From the NCBI GenBank assembly GCA_003243865.1, contig QHBQ01000156.1:1-15305 (forward strand): 15,305 bases of DNA, given 5' to 3'. The position numbers and the translations under genes were made by a program. Origin of the DNA: Candidatus Chloroheliales bacterium. Lineage in GTDB: Bacteria; Chloroflexota; Chloroflexia; QHBQ01. The notes below the pieces were generated by a model. The model did no database searches and was not told where the DNA came from. It was given only the letters and a program-made list of their open reading frames with translations. Positions 1-7,500 of this stretch are shown here, one piece after another; the stretch's first letter is position 1, and each line of letters begins with the position of its first letter.

Positions 1-10
1 TGAGTTCGGA

Positions 11-466
11 GTGCAGGACGTAGCGGTCACCAGCGCAAGACTGCCCTGGGACAAGACACGAGAGCGCCTCATCGCCGCCCGCAACTACTGGCTGGCCTCG
101 CTATACCCCGATGGCCGCATCCACATCATACCAGTGTGGGGCGTGTGGCTCGACGAGGCGTTCTACTTCACTACGGACGCAAACTCGCAGAAGGGCCGCA
201 ACCTCGCCGCCAACCCCAACGTTGCCCTGCACCTTGACACTGCCGAAGACCTGGTTTCGCTCGATGGAATGGCCCATCTGGTTACCGACCAGGCGCTACT
301 CGAACGAGTATTCGCCGCTTACGAGGTCAAGTACGATTACCACCTCGATGCCGACCTGACCAACCCCAAATATCGGTGCTACCAACTGCTGCCCAACGTG
401 GCCTTCACCTGGTTGGAAAGCGATATTGGTGACAGCATCACCCGCTGGCGCTTCAGCACCCTTTGA
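11..466 (+). CDS. PPOX-family FMN/F420-binding split-barrel protein (5' end may lie outside the window)
   Basis: This is a small protein of the pyridoxamine-5'-phosphate-oxidase-like split-barrel superfamily, whose members bind FMN or F420 and reduce or shield small substrates in the cytosol; the substrate cannot be named. Residues 24-46 (RNYWLASLYPDGRIHIIPVW, then GVW) are the usual first strands with the PDG turn. Residues 63-75 (RNLAANPNVALHL) are the typical cofactor-side segment. Length is 151 residues, normal for the family. The GTG at 11 has GGA directly against it and no proper Shine-Dalgarno, and the frame is open back to base 2, so the true start could be upstream of the window. A GC-rich hairpin repeat begins at the stop codon. 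Two more genes of this broad fold lie at 12731-13691. The family call is firm; the cofactor (FMN or F420) is not determined. Confidence 0.8.
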   Translation: MQDVAVTSARLPWDKTRERLIAARNYWLASLYPDGRIHIIPVWGVWLDEAFYFTTDANSQKGRNLAANPNVALHLDTAEDLVSLDGMAHLVTDQALLERVFAAYEVKYDYHLDADLTNPKYRCYQLLPNVAFTWLESDIGDSITRWRFSTL

Positions 467-500
467 CCCCTCCCCAAAGGGGGTGGACGGGTGGGGGAGT
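467..500 (+). repeat. GC-rich hairpin repeat, copy A
   Basis: CCCC (472-475), AAA, GGGGG (479-483) forms a tight hairpin, followed by GG-rich sequence ending GGGGGAGT. The reverse complement of the element at 14185-14220 matches it over the same layout (AAAGGGGG, GG, GGG, GGGGGAGT). It starts right at the stop codon of the preceding gene and lacks a T-tract, so it is better described as a dispersed palindromic repeat than as a terminator. Confidence 0.65.
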
Positions 501-522
501 ACACAGTACCAAAACCTGGTTT

Positions 523-535
523 GCACAATATGTGC
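523..535. promoter_or_regulatory. Short palindrome upstream of the DinB gene
   Basis: GCACA-ATA-TGTGC is a perfect 5-bp dyad located 25 bases before the chosen DinB start. It could bind a dimeric regulator. No convincing -35/-10 pair was seen around it, so this is only a candidate. Confidence 0.25.
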
Positions 536-559
536 GATCACAAAGAGGGAGAAACCAAG

Positions 560-1048
560 ATGGCCGAAGATAATTTCACCTTGACCACGTTTTACACCGA
601 GTGGAAGAAGTATCAGGATAAACTCAAGGAAGCAATCGCACCACTGACTGCCGAGCAACTCGATCTGCTTACTGCGCCCCACGTGTGCTCGATCAAGGAG
701 CTAGTCGAACACATCGTTGGCGCACGGATAGGCTGGTTCGTCAACTTCCTGGGCGAGGGTGGCGAGTTGATGCAATCGCTTTCCTATCCTGATGACCCTG
801 ACACGCCCAACCGTAGCGCCGCCGACCTTGTAAACGACCTGGATGTAACGTGGAATATAATCAGCGTTTGCCTGGCCCGCTGGAGTGCAGCCGATATGCA
901 GAAGACATTTCCCAGGGAGAGACGCGGCGCTCACTACGACCTGTCCCGCAGTTGGGTACTCTGGCACATTCTCGAACATGACCTGCATCACGGAGGCGAA
1001 CTATCGCTCGGCCTCGGTATGCACGGCCTGCAAGCGCCCGACGTTTAG
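560..1048 (+). CDS. DinB-family (DinB/YfiT-like four-helix) putative metalloprotein
   Basis: The encoded 162-residue protein has the DinB/YfiT layout: a mostly helical four-helix bundle that normally holds a divalent metal through three histidines. Members include thiol-dependent S-transferases and many proteins of unknown role. Candidate ligands are H51 (in KELVEHIVGAR) and the H140-x3-H144 pair in WHILEHDLHHGGEL. The segment SRSWVLWHILEHDLHHGGEL is the characteristic last helix. I chose ATG 560 because AGAGGGAGA sits just upstream at good spacing. An in-frame upstream start at 491 would add 23 residues that overlap the repeat and look non-coding. A palindrome GCACAATATGTGC (523-535) lies in the upstream gap and could be an operator. 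The gene stands alone, about 90 bp after the PPOX gene. Substrate and thiol partner are unknown. Confidence 0.78.
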   Translation: MAEDNFTLTTFYTEWKKYQDKLKEAIAPLTAEQLDLLTAPHVCSIKELVEHIVGARIGWFVNFLGEGGELMQSLSYPDDPDTPNRSAADLVNDLDVTWNIISVCLARWSAADMQKTFPRERRGAHYDLSRSWVLWHILEHDLHHGGELSLGLGMHGLQAPDV

Positions 1049-1081
1049 TAAATCCTGCTAGCGATGTACGACGTATGCTGC

Positions 1082-1118
1082 TTACGGGTTGACGATCACC
1101 CTCGCCAACCCGTAAAAT
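1082..1118 (+). promoter_or_regulatory. Sigma70-type promoter overlapped by a 10-bp dyad, ahead of mfd
   Basis: TTGACG (1089-1094), an 18-base spacer and TAAAAT (1113-1118) make a good sigma70-like promoter reading towards mfd. It would give a leader of about 150 bases. A perfect 10-bp inverted repeat, TTACGGGTTG (1082-1091) and CAACCCGTAA (1106-1115), spans the -35 box and runs into the -10 box, so the dyad could be an operator. Alternatively the same hairpin could end transcription of the DinB gene, whose stop is 34 bases upstream, although no T-tract follows. Confidence 0.5.
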
Positions 1119-1193
1119 ATATCCCTAACCAAATGCAATTACAGCAACCGACCGGATGGTCAGGTTGCCTTTGGCCGTTTATTCGGCTTCACG

Positions 1194-1228
1194 CACCCTC
1201 TCCCAGCCTCCCCCGGTGGGGGAGGAGT
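1194..1228 (+). repeat. GC-rich hairpin repeat, copy B (mfd leader)
   Basis: CCTCCCCC (1207-1214), loop GGT, GGGGGAGG (1218-1225) is a perfect 8-bp hairpin preceded by CCCTCTCCCAG. The same arrangement, with CCCACCCCCAG ahead of an 8-bp hairpin with a 3-base loop, is found inside the mfd coding region at 2411-2443. It sits in the inferred mfd 5' leader, 48 bases before the start codon. Confidence 0.65.
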
Positions 1229-1275
1229 CAAGTGGGGCCTACACCAACTAATACAATCTGCAATCGGAGGAACAC

Positions 1276-4200
1276 ATGAGCCTGGCCGGACTGCTGCCGC
1301 TGCTACACGAGAATGAACGTTATGCTGAACTGCTTGCCGAACTTGACCGCGCCCTGCATGAACCGGCCACTGTACCTGTCGGAGCATTGCCCGATGCGGC
1401 GATGCCCTACCTGCTGGCGACGGTGCAGGCCGACCTCGCCAGCCGCGCCACCCCCCGCCGCATCCTGGTTATCACCGCGCGGCCCGAACGCGCCCGTGCC
1501 ATCTACGAGGGGCTGCTGGCCTATGCGGGCGAAGGCAGCCGCATCGCCCACCTGCCCACCCCCGACCTCATCCCCTACGAGCGTATCGGCTGGGACAGCA
1601 GCCTGACCAGCGGGCGGCTGACCGCATTGCAGGCACTGGCCGAGGATGGCAGTGCGTCCAAGTCGCCGCTCATCGTCGTCGGCGCGGTGCGGGCGCTGAT
1701 GCAGCCGACCATGCCGCCCGCCGACTTCCGCGCCGCGCTGATCACCCTGCAGCCAGGGCAGCCGTTCGACCTTAACCGCAGCCTCAGCGCCTGGCTGGGA
1801 ATGGGCTATCAGCCCGCCGCCCTCGTCGAGCAGGTTGGTCAATTCAGCAGGCGCGGCGGTATCATTGACCTCTGGCCCGCCACCCTCAGCAGCCCCATCC
1901 GCATCGAACTGTTCGGCGACGAAATCGAGAGCCTGCGCCGCTTCGACCCCACCACCCAGCGCAGCAGTGAGCAGGTAGAGCGCGTAGTCATTGCCCCCGC
2001 CTGCGAGATACCGTTCTGGCGGCGCAGCGGCGCGGTGCGGGCGCTCGGTGAACTCAACCTGCGCGACTTGCGTAGCGAGGTGCGCGAGGAGTGGCAGGAT
2101 ATGCTCGACACCTTCCGCGCGGGCGACTGCTTCGAGGGTATGGAACTGTTCCTCCCCTACTTCAGCTACGGTCAGCCTGTTCCCACCGCGCTCGATTACC
2201 TGCAGCCGGGCGACCTCCTCATCCTCGAACGCGCCGACGCGATACACATGGTCGCCGCCGAGGTGGACAACCAGGCCGTCGAGCAGCACCGCACCCTAAT
2301 CGAGCAGCGCGAACTCCCCCCTAACCTGCTGCTGCCCTATGTCCCCTGGCCGGAGCTTGAGCAGCGTGCCGCCACCTACGCCCGCCTCGAAATCGGCGAA
2401 CGCGCCGAACTCCCACCCCCAGCCCCTCCCAGCGGGAGGGGAGATAGCACCCCAGCCCCATCTGGGGCGGAAGTGAGCGAAGCGCTGCTCCCCGCCAACT
2501 CCTATGCAGGCAGGATTGACCGCCTGGTTGAGGAGCTACGCGCGATGAGTGGGCGCGGCGTGCGCGTGGTCATCGTCAGTCAGCAGGCCGCTCGTCTGCG
2601 CGAAATGCTCGAGGAGCAGGAGGTCTATCCGGTAGTGCGCAAGGTGGTAGGCAAGGGCGGCGCTATGGACAGCGACGAACTCAGCGCCCCACCCAGCGCG
2701 GGCAGCATCCACCTGCTGCACGGCGTGGTGGTGGGCGGCTGGCAACTGGATTATCCCGCCACTGTGCTGCTCACCGATAGCGAGGTGTTCGGCTGGACCC
2801 CGCCAGTGCGCCGCGCCAGCCGCCGCACTTCGTCTGAAGCCGAGGCCCGCACCCGCAACGCCTTCGTCAGCCAACTGGAGGCGGGGCAATACATCGTCCA
2901 CATCGAACACGGCATTGGCCGCTTCGCCGGACTGGTGATGCGCCAGACCGATGGCATCGAGCGCGAGTATATGCTGCTCGAATACGCCGAGGGCGACCGC
3001 CTCTACGTCCCTTCCGAGCAGACCGACCGCGTGCTACCCTATTCCGGGGTCGGCCACCAGCAGCCTACCCTCAACCGGCTGGGAACGGCGGAGTGGAGCC
3101 GCACCAAACGCAAGGTGCGCGAATCAACCGAGCAACTAGCCCGCGAATTGCTCACCCTATACAGCCAGCGCGAACTGGCCGAGCGGCCTGGCTATGGCCC
3201 CGACACCCCTTGGCAGCAGGAGATGGAGTCGGCCTTCCCCTACGTGGAGACCGAAGACCAGATGCGCGCCATCGAGGAGGTCAAAGCCGACATGGGGGAG
3301 GAAGAGCCAATGGACCGGCTGGTCTGTGGCGATGTCGGCTACGGCAAGACCGAGGTGGCGATGCGGGCGGCGTTCAAGGCGGTGATGGCGGGCAAGCAGG
3401 TTGCCGTGCTAGTGCCAACCACCCTGCTCGCCCAGCAGCACTACGACAGCTTCCGCCAGCGGATGGGCGCATTTCCGGTCGAGGTCGAGATGATCAGTCG
3501 CTTCCGCAACCGCAAGCAGCAGCAGGAGATTGTCGAGCAAGTACGCAAGGGCAAGGTGGATATTCTGATCGGCACCCATCGCCTGTTGCAGAAGGATGTA
3601 AACTTCAAGAACCTGGGCATGATTGTGGTGGACGAGGAGCAACGCTTTGGGGTCAAGCACAAGGAGCAACTCAAGCAGCTACGCACCGCGGTGGATGTTC
3701 TCACCCTGACCGCCACGCCTATCCCCCGCACCCTGCACATGGCGATGGTCGGCGTGCGCGACATGAGCGTGATCGAAACCCCGCCCGCCGACCGTCTACC
3801 AATCAAGACCTACGTCACCGCCTACAACGACCAACTTATGCGTGAGGTCATCCTGCGCGAGATCGGGCGCGGCGGTCAGATCTTCTTCGTCCACAACAAG
3901 GTTATCGGCATGAGCATCGTGCTGCGCAACCTGCAACAGCTTGTTCCCGAAGCCCGCATCGGAGTCGGTCACGGCCAGATGAACGAGGAGCAGCTTGAGA
4001 AGGTGATGGAGGACTTTATTAACAAGCAAATTGACGTGCTGCTCTGTACCACCATCATAGAATCGGGGCTGGATATCCCTAACGCCAACACCTTGATCGT
4101 GGACGAGGCGGAGAACTTCGGCCTCGCCCAACTCTACCAGCTACGCGGACGGGTGGGCCGCGGCGCGAACCGCGCCTACGCCTACTTCCTCTACCACAAG

Positions 4201-4980
4201 GGTCAGCATCTAACCGACGAGGCCCAGGAGCGACTGCAGGCCATCCAGGAGGCAACCGAACTGGGGGCGGGCTTCCGCGTCGCCCTACGCGACCTGGAGA
4301 TAAGGGGCGCGGGCAACCTGCTCGGCGCGGAGCAGAGCGGGCATATCGGCGCGGTTGGCTTCGACCTCTACACCCGCCTGCTCGCCAACGCAGTAGACCA
4401 CGCCCGCAAGTTGCAAAGCCTCGCCACTCACGGCAAGCTCGGCACCGACACCGGCCACGCCTCACCCGACGAGGTGGAGGCCCAGGTCGAACTGGCCGCC
4501 GAGGCCAACCTTGACGATCAGCCGCTCACCATTGACCTGCCGCTCTCCGCCTTTCTGCCCACCGATTACGTCGCCGACGATGGCCTGCGTCTGCGCCTCT
4601 ACCAGCGACTGGCTCGCCCGCTCAGTCCCTTGCAGAGCAAGGAGGTCGCCAAGGAGTTGGAAGACCGCTTCGGCGAACTACCTGTTCCCGCCCGCAATCT
4701 CCTCTACATCGTGCAGATCAAGGGGCTGGCAATCAAGGCGGGGGTGGAGAACATCAGCACCAACGAGAGCGAGATCGCCGTCCGCCTTAGTGAACGCGCC
4801 GCCGCATCCGGTAGGCTAACCGCGCTGAACAGCAGCCGCGCCGCCCGCCGCTTCGGCAAAGCAATGCGCATCGGCCCGCGCATGGTGCGCCTCAGCCGCC
4901 GCGAACTGGGCGATAGGTGGCCCGATGCGCTGCGGGCAGTGCTGGAGGAATTGAGCAAGGAACGAATGGAAGGGGATTAA
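1276..4980 (+). CDS. mfd: Mfd, transcription-repair coupling factor
   Basis: Mfd is the ATP-driven DNA translocase that pushes stalled RNA polymerase off DNA lesions and recruits UvrA to start nucleotide excision repair. The 1234-residue length fits (E. coli about 1150). Residues 190-235 belong to the UvrB-like N-terminal module (GGIIDLWPATLSSPIRIELF). Residues about 530-605 are the CarD-like RNA-polymerase-interaction domain (YIVHIEHGIGRF 539-550). The helicase core has Walker A GDVGYGKTE 685-693 (K691), motif II DEEQRFGV 786-793, LTATPIPRT 811-819 and motif VI QLYQLRGRVGR 952-962. The C-terminal TRCF domain starts near 1086. ATG 1276 follows GGAGG by 5 bases. Residues about 380-406 are a Pro/Gly-rich insert encoded by a dispersed hairpin repeat, lying in the poorly conserved linker before the polymerase-binding domain. 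A dyad-containing promoter lies 150 bp upstream. Confidence 0.98.
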   Translation: MSLAGLLPLLHENERYAELLAELDRALHEPATVPVGALPDAAMPYLLATVQADLASRATPRRILVITARPERARAIYEGLLAYAGEGSRIAHLPTPDLIPYERIGWDSSLTSGRLTALQALAEDGSASKSPLIVVGAVRALMQPTMPPADFRAALITLQPGQPFDLNRSLSAWLGMGYQPAALVEQVGQFSRRGGIIDLWPATLSSPIRIELFGDEIESLRRFDPTTQRSSEQVERVVIAPACEIPFWRRSGAVRALGELNLRDLRSEVREEWQDMLDTFRAGDCFEGMELFLPYFSYGQPVPTALDYLQPGDLLILERADAIHMVAAEVDNQAVEQHRTLIEQRELPPNLLLPYVPWPELEQRAATYARLEIGERAELPPPAPPSGRGDSTPAPSGAEVSEALLPANSYAGRIDRLVEELRAMSGRGVRVVIVSQQAARLREMLEEQEVYPVVRKVVGKGGAMDSDELSAPPSAGSIHLLHGVVVGGWQLDYPATVLLTDSEVFGWTPPVRRASRRTSSEAEARTRNAFVSQLEAGQYIVHIEHGIGRFAGLVMRQTDGIEREYMLLEYAEGDRLYVPSEQTDRVLPYSGVGHQQPTLNRLGTAEWSRTKRKVRESTEQLARELLTLYSQRELAERPGYGPDTPWQQEMESAFPYVETEDQMRAIEEVKADMGEEEPMDRLVCGDVGYGKTEVAMRAAFKAVMAGKQVAVLVPTTLLAQQHYDSFRQRMGAFPVEVEMISRFRNRKQQQEIVEQVRKGKVDILIGTHRLLQKDVNFKNLGMIVVDEEQRFGVKHKEQLKQLRTAVDVLTLTATPIPRTLHMAMVGVRDMSVIETPPADRLPIKTYVTAYNDQLMREVILREIGRGGQIFFVHNKVIGMSIVLRNLQQLVPEARIGVGHGQMNEEQLEKVMEDFINKQIDVLLCTTIIESGLDIPNANTLIVDEAENFGLAQLYQLRGRVGRGANRAYAYFLYHKGQHLTDEAQERLQAIQEATELGAGFRVALRDLEIRGAGNLLGAEQSGHIGAVGFDLYTRLLANAVDHARKLQSLATHGKLGTDTGHASPDEVEAQVELAAEANLDDQPLTIDLPLSAFLPTDYVADDGLRLRLYQRLARPLSPLQSKEVAKELEDRFGELPVPARNLLYIVQIKGLAIKAGVENISTNESEIAVRLSERAAASGRLTALNSSRAARRFGKAMRIGPRMVRLSRRELGDRWPDALRAVLEELSKERMEGD
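2411..2490 (+). repeat. Dispersed GC hairpin repeat embedded in frame in mfd, copy C
   Basis: Two hairpins lie back to back inside the mfd reading frame: CCCCTCCC (2423-2430), AGC, GGGAGGGG (2434-2441), and GCCCCA (2455-2460), TC, TGGGGC (2463-2468). The first matches the intergenic copy at 1194-1228 in layout and much of its sequence. It encodes a low-complexity stretch (PPPAPPSGRGDSTPAPSGAE) unlike its surroundings. The reading frame is kept. Confidence 0.7.
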
Positions 4981-4983
4981 GAG

Positions 4984-5003
4984 CCCTCTCCCGTAGGAGA
5001 GGG
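4984..5003 (+). repeat. Hairpin repeat after mfd, copy D (possible terminator)
   Basis: CCCTCTCC (4984-4991), CGTA, GGAGAGGG (4996-5003) is a perfect 8-bp stem with a 4-base loop, starting 4 bases after the mfd stop. No T-tract follows, so intrinsic termination is uncertain. It may equally be another dispersed repeat protecting the mRNA end. The next gene starts 58 bases downstream. Confidence 0.55.
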
Positions 5004-5061
5004 CCGGATTGAAGGGGAATCTTGCCACTTGTTACCACCTTAGCCAAATCAGGAGCGAACT

Positions 5062-6018
5062 ATGCCCGCCGCACCACAGGAAGCCAGCTACTACGCCGCC
5101 ATTCTGGCCCGGTGCTTCCCCCAGATCCCCATCTGCGATTACATCATCATCACCGATGGCTACGATAGCGTCGTGCTAATCGTCAACGACGAGTGCGTCT
5201 TCCGCTTCCCTCGCCGCGCCGCTGTTGCCACCCAGCTTGCGCGTGAACATCGCTTGCTGCCCGAACTGGCTAAGACACTGCCCATCCCCATCCCTAGCTT
5301 CGAGTTCATCTGGGATAACCCGCAGCCATACGGTCATCCGTTTGTTGGTTATCGCAAGCTGGCGGGCGAACCAATGGATATTGCCCAACTCACCACCGCG
5401 CAGCAGGTGCAAGCCGCTGGCCAGCTTGCCGCCTTCCTCACTGCCCTGCATCGCTTTCCCGTAGCGCGGGCGAAGGAGCTGATGGGCAAGGCTCACAGTG
5501 CCGCCTCCTGGCGTCAATCGCTCTATCATCTCTACGCTGACACCCAGGAAAAGGTGATACCCCTGCTCTTGCCCGACTTGCAGCAGCAGACGATTGCGCG
5601 GTGGGAAGGCTTCCTTGGCAACGATGCCAACTGGCAGTTCACCCCGCGCCTGATTCACGCCGACCTCGGCCCCGATCACATCCTCTATGATGCGGCACGA
5701 GCGAAGATAAGTGGTATTATAGACTGGGGCGACAGCGAGGTAGGCGACCCGGCGATGGACTTTAGCGGCCTGCTCTACGACTACGGCCCCAGCTTCACCG
5801 CTACGGTGCTGGATGCTTATGGAGGTGAGCTAGGCCCTGCTATCCGCCAGCGGGTTCAGTTCTACGCCGACCTTCTTCCCTACCGCGAGACGCTCTATGG
5901 CATCTACACTGGCGATGAGAAGCACGTGCAGGAGGGGATAAGTGAGATAGCAGAGATGCTGGGTACAAGGGCTGCACATGGCGAACCGAAGCGGCAATTG
6001 CGCAGTAACTTGTTCTAG
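5062..6018 (+). CDS. APH-fold (aminoglycoside/macrolide phosphotransferase-like) kinase
   Basis: This 318-residue cytosolic protein has the aminoglycoside-phosphotransferase fold, which uses ATP or GTP to phosphorylate a hydroxyl on an antibiotic or metabolite. Visible parts: an N-lobe strand VFRFPRRAAVATQLAREHRL, with Arg in the FRFPR style of this subgroup; a hinge-region segment FVGYRKLAGEPM; the catalytic loop HADLGPDHIL at 199-208 with catalytic D201; and IIDWGDSEVGDPAMD from 219 with metal-binding D221. The Brenner-motif Asn is replaced by H206, as I recall for macrolide 2'-kinases, so a macrolide-kinase-like or metabolite-kinase role fits as well as an aminoglycoside one. AGGAG at 5051-5055 fixes the ATG. 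It is the second gene after mfd and may be partly co-transcribed. Substrate and any resistance phenotype cannot be read from the sequence. Confidence 0.85.
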   Translation: MPAAPQEASYYAAILARCFPQIPICDYIIITDGYDSVVLIVNDECVFRFPRRAAVATQLAREHRLLPELAKTLPIPIPSFEFIWDNPQPYGHPFVGYRKLAGEPMDIAQLTTAQQVQAAGQLAAFLTALHRFPVARAKELMGKAHSAASWRQSLYHLYADTQEKVIPLLLPDLQQQTIARWEGFLGNDANWQFTPRLIHADLGPDHILYDAARAKISGIIDWGDSEVGDPAMDFSGLLYDYGPSFTATVLDAYGGELGPAIRQRVQFYADLLPYRETLYGIYTGDEKHVQEGISEIAEMLGTRAAHGEPKRQLRSNLF

Positions 6019-6055
6019 CATTGGCATTGACGGGGGAGCGACGAACGAGCGTACC

Positions 6056-6190
6056 ACCGGCTACTCATCCGGCGCAATCAGCGGCCAACGAGCCGCCAAC
6101 ACCCAGCACGGTATCTGTGGCCTACTTGCGGTCACCCGTCTGGCGGTGGCCTGCTTCGTCATGGCGCGACGCTGGGTTAGCAATATCTGG
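6056..6190 (+). pseudogene. Decayed partial copy of the DUF998 membrane-protein gene
   Basis: In the frame that starts TTGYSSGAISGQRAANTQHG, this stretch closely parallels the intact DUF998 protein encoded at 7617-8282 from residue 108 (STGYPSGAPTGQLAANTLHG) through GLLAFTCLAAACFVMARR. The relic lacks about four codons (GKLH in the intact copy) and then loses similarity after VSNIW. No start region, other membrane helices or 3' end remain. It lies in the gap between the phosphotransferase and the geranylgeranyl-reductase-family gene, about 1.4 kb upstream of the intact gene in the same orientation. This points to an old duplication followed by deletion. Confidence 0.8.
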
Positions 6191-6220
6191 CAGTTGCTGC
6201 GGCAAGAAGGCGGCAAGCTA

Positions 6221-6229
6221 TGATATAAT
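6221..6229 (+). promoter_or_regulatory. Extended -10 promoter ahead of the reductase gene
   Basis: TGATATAAT is a perfect extended -10 (TG-N-TATAAT). No clear -35 box is seen, as is usual for extended -10 promoters. Transcription would start near 6236 and give a leader of about 165 bases before the ATG at 6400. Very similar motifs stand upstream of the minus gene at 10324 and of the DUF2071 gene at 11881. Confidence 0.5.
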
Positions 6230-6399
6230 TAGGCATGGGGATGCTCCCGTATGAGTGAGTTCTTGGTTCTACACCCATCATGTCTTATGAGCTTCCCTTC
6301 GTCTAGTTAGGTTAATGCTTATGGGTGTGCATGGCACCCGACCAACCGCCTTAATCTATATTTCATCTACCACCCCCACATTCTACATTCTACATTCTT
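6230..6399 (+). promoter_or_regulatory. Long 5' leader with alternative base-pairing
   Basis: The leader holds ACACCCAT (6271-6278), which is complementary to ATGGGTGT (6321-6328). The overlapping GGGTG (6323-6327) can instead pair with CACCC (6335-6339). These two pairings exclude each other. A tiny open frame of seven codons plus stop (6235-6258) begins about where the RNA would start. No known riboswitch class was recognised, so a regulatory role is speculative. Confidence 0.3.
6378..6398 (+). repeat. Three tandem ACATTCT heptamers abutting the reductase start
   Basis: Three exact copies of the 7-base unit ACATTCT run up to one base before the ATG at 6400. They occupy the place where a Shine-Dalgarno would be, and none is present. 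Copy-number change could alter the distance between leader structures and the start codon. Confidence 0.75.
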
Positions 6400-7485
6400 A
6401 TGTATGACTACGATGCAATCATCGCTGGCGCAGGGCCAGCCGGGTCAACCGCCGCACTATGCCTGGCACAGGCGGGGCGGCGGGTGCTGCTGCTGGAGAA
6501 GAAGCGGCTGGGGCGGGACAAGCCCTGCGGCGGCGGTCTGACTCCCCGCTCCTACCAGCGCCTTGAAGTGCCGATTGACGACCTGGTAATAACACGAGCG
6601 GTGACGGTGGCGCTGCACCTGGGCGCGAAGCGGCTTGCCACCTGGAAATCGCCGGGCGAGAGCATCTGGATGGTGCGGCGCACCGAGTTCGACCGCCGTC
6701 TGACCGAGGCTGCGGTCGCCGCTGGCGCGGAGCTACATGAGGCCGAGCCGATCACTGCCGCTGCGCCAACCGCCGACGGCGTGACGGCGGAGACAGCGCA
6801 GGGCCGCTACACCACCGCTGTGCTGCTGCTGGCGACCGGCGCTGAGGGCAACCTGCGCCAGACGCTGGGCTTTACCGAGCCGACACGGGCGATGGTCGGG
6901 CTGGAGCTTGAGGCGGCGGTGCGGGCCGGGCTGCAAGGCGATGTCGCGGTGCTAGACTACTCGGTGCCGCAGGGCTACGCCTGGGCCTTCCCTAAAGGCG
7001 AAATCTGGAACGTGGGCGTCGCCTCCGCCGACCCCAATCTAGGGCCACATCTGCGTGAGCGGCTGGTCCGCTTTCTTGACGAGAATGGGGTAGAGTTCGC
7101 CAACCCAGGCATTGGGGTGCAGAACGCGGTGGGGCGGCGCATTCCGCTGTGGGATCGGCGGGCGGTGCTGGCGCGAGGGAGGATCGCGCTGCTCGGCGAT
7201 GCGGCGCGGCTGGCCGATCCGCTGTTTGGCGAGGGCATCGCCTCGGCGCTGGCAAGCGGGCGATTGGCGGCGCAACTGACGCTCGATTTGCTAGCAGGCA
7301 AGGTTGCCAACCTCGACGGCTACACCGCGCTGATTCGCCGCGAACTCGGCCCCCACCTGGAGCGCACCCGCCGCCTGGCCGCATTGGTCTACCCTGCGCC
7401 CAACCTGTGGATCCGCATCCTGGCCGCCCTCCCATTTGCCCGCCGGTTCGCCGAGCGGGTGGTGTCTGAAGATTTTAGATCGTAG
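6400..7485 (+). CDS. Geranylgeranyl-reductase-family FAD-dependent oxidoreductase
   Basis: The family reduces isoprenoid double bonds (geranylgeranyl chains of chlorophylls, quinones or lipids) or acts as a related flavin monooxygenase or halogenase-like enzyme. The 361-residue protein starts with the Rossmann fingerprint G10-x-G12-x-x-G15 and the ribose-binding E33 (VLLLEKK). It is followed by KPCGGGLTPR (41-50), the Cys-Gly-Gly signature of geranylgeranyl reductases. The second FAD motif ALLGDAARLADPLFGEGI lies at 263-280, GDAA being 266-269. The C-terminal 60 residues are helical and basic, ending LPFARRFAERV. The ATG gives a start three residues before the flavin strand but has no Shine-Dalgarno; it is preceded by heptamer repeats. 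No other bacteriochlorophyll or carotenoid genes flank it, so a quinone or membrane-lipid substrate is equally possible. Confidence 0.88.
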   Translation: MYDYDAIIAGAGPAGSTAALCLAQAGRRVLLLEKKRLGRDKPCGGGLTPRSYQRLEVPIDDLVITRAVTVALHLGAKRLATWKSPGESIWMVRRTEFDRRLTEAAVAAGAELHEAEPITAAAPTADGVTAETAQGRYTTAVLLLATGAEGNLRQTLGFTEPTRAMVGLELEAAVRAGLQGDVAVLDYSVPQGYAWAFPKGEIWNVGVASADPNLGPHLRERLVRFLDENGVEFANPGIGVQNAVGRRIPLWDRRAVLARGRIALLGDAARLADPLFGEGIASALASGRLAAQLTLDLLAGKVANLDGYTALIRRELGPHLERTRRLAALVYPAPNLWIRILAALPFARRFAERVVSEDFRS

Positions 7486-7500
7486 ATTAAGATGGCAAGC

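Noticed and set aside
491..559. GTG 491 as the DinB gene start
   Set aside because: It falls in the GC hairpin repeat; ATG 560 has a good ribosome site and gives a family-typical N-terminus.
1246..1257. TACAAT at 1252-1257 as an mfd -10 box
   Set aside because: No -35 at usable spacing and no TG extension; it would also place the start almost on the Shine-Dalgarno. The TTGACG/TAAAAT pair upstream is better.
1303..2289. Long minus-strand open frame (328 codons) opposite mfd
   Set aside because: It is the mirror of GC-rich mfd codons, with Gly/Ala-rich low-complexity translation and no recognisable motif; mfd on the plus strand is unambiguous.
3093..3845. Plus-strand 250-codon open frame inside mfd
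   Set aside because: It overlaps the mfd helicase core in another frame and its translation is Arg/Gly-rich without family resemblance.
467..5003. GC-rich repeats as a CRISPR array or as simple terminators
   Set aside because: The copies are scattered, in both orientations and without regular spacers, and most lack a T-tract.
6230..6399. tRNA or known riboswitch in the reductase leader
   Set aside because: No cloverleaf, TTCGA-type T-loop or recognisable aptamer core could be found.
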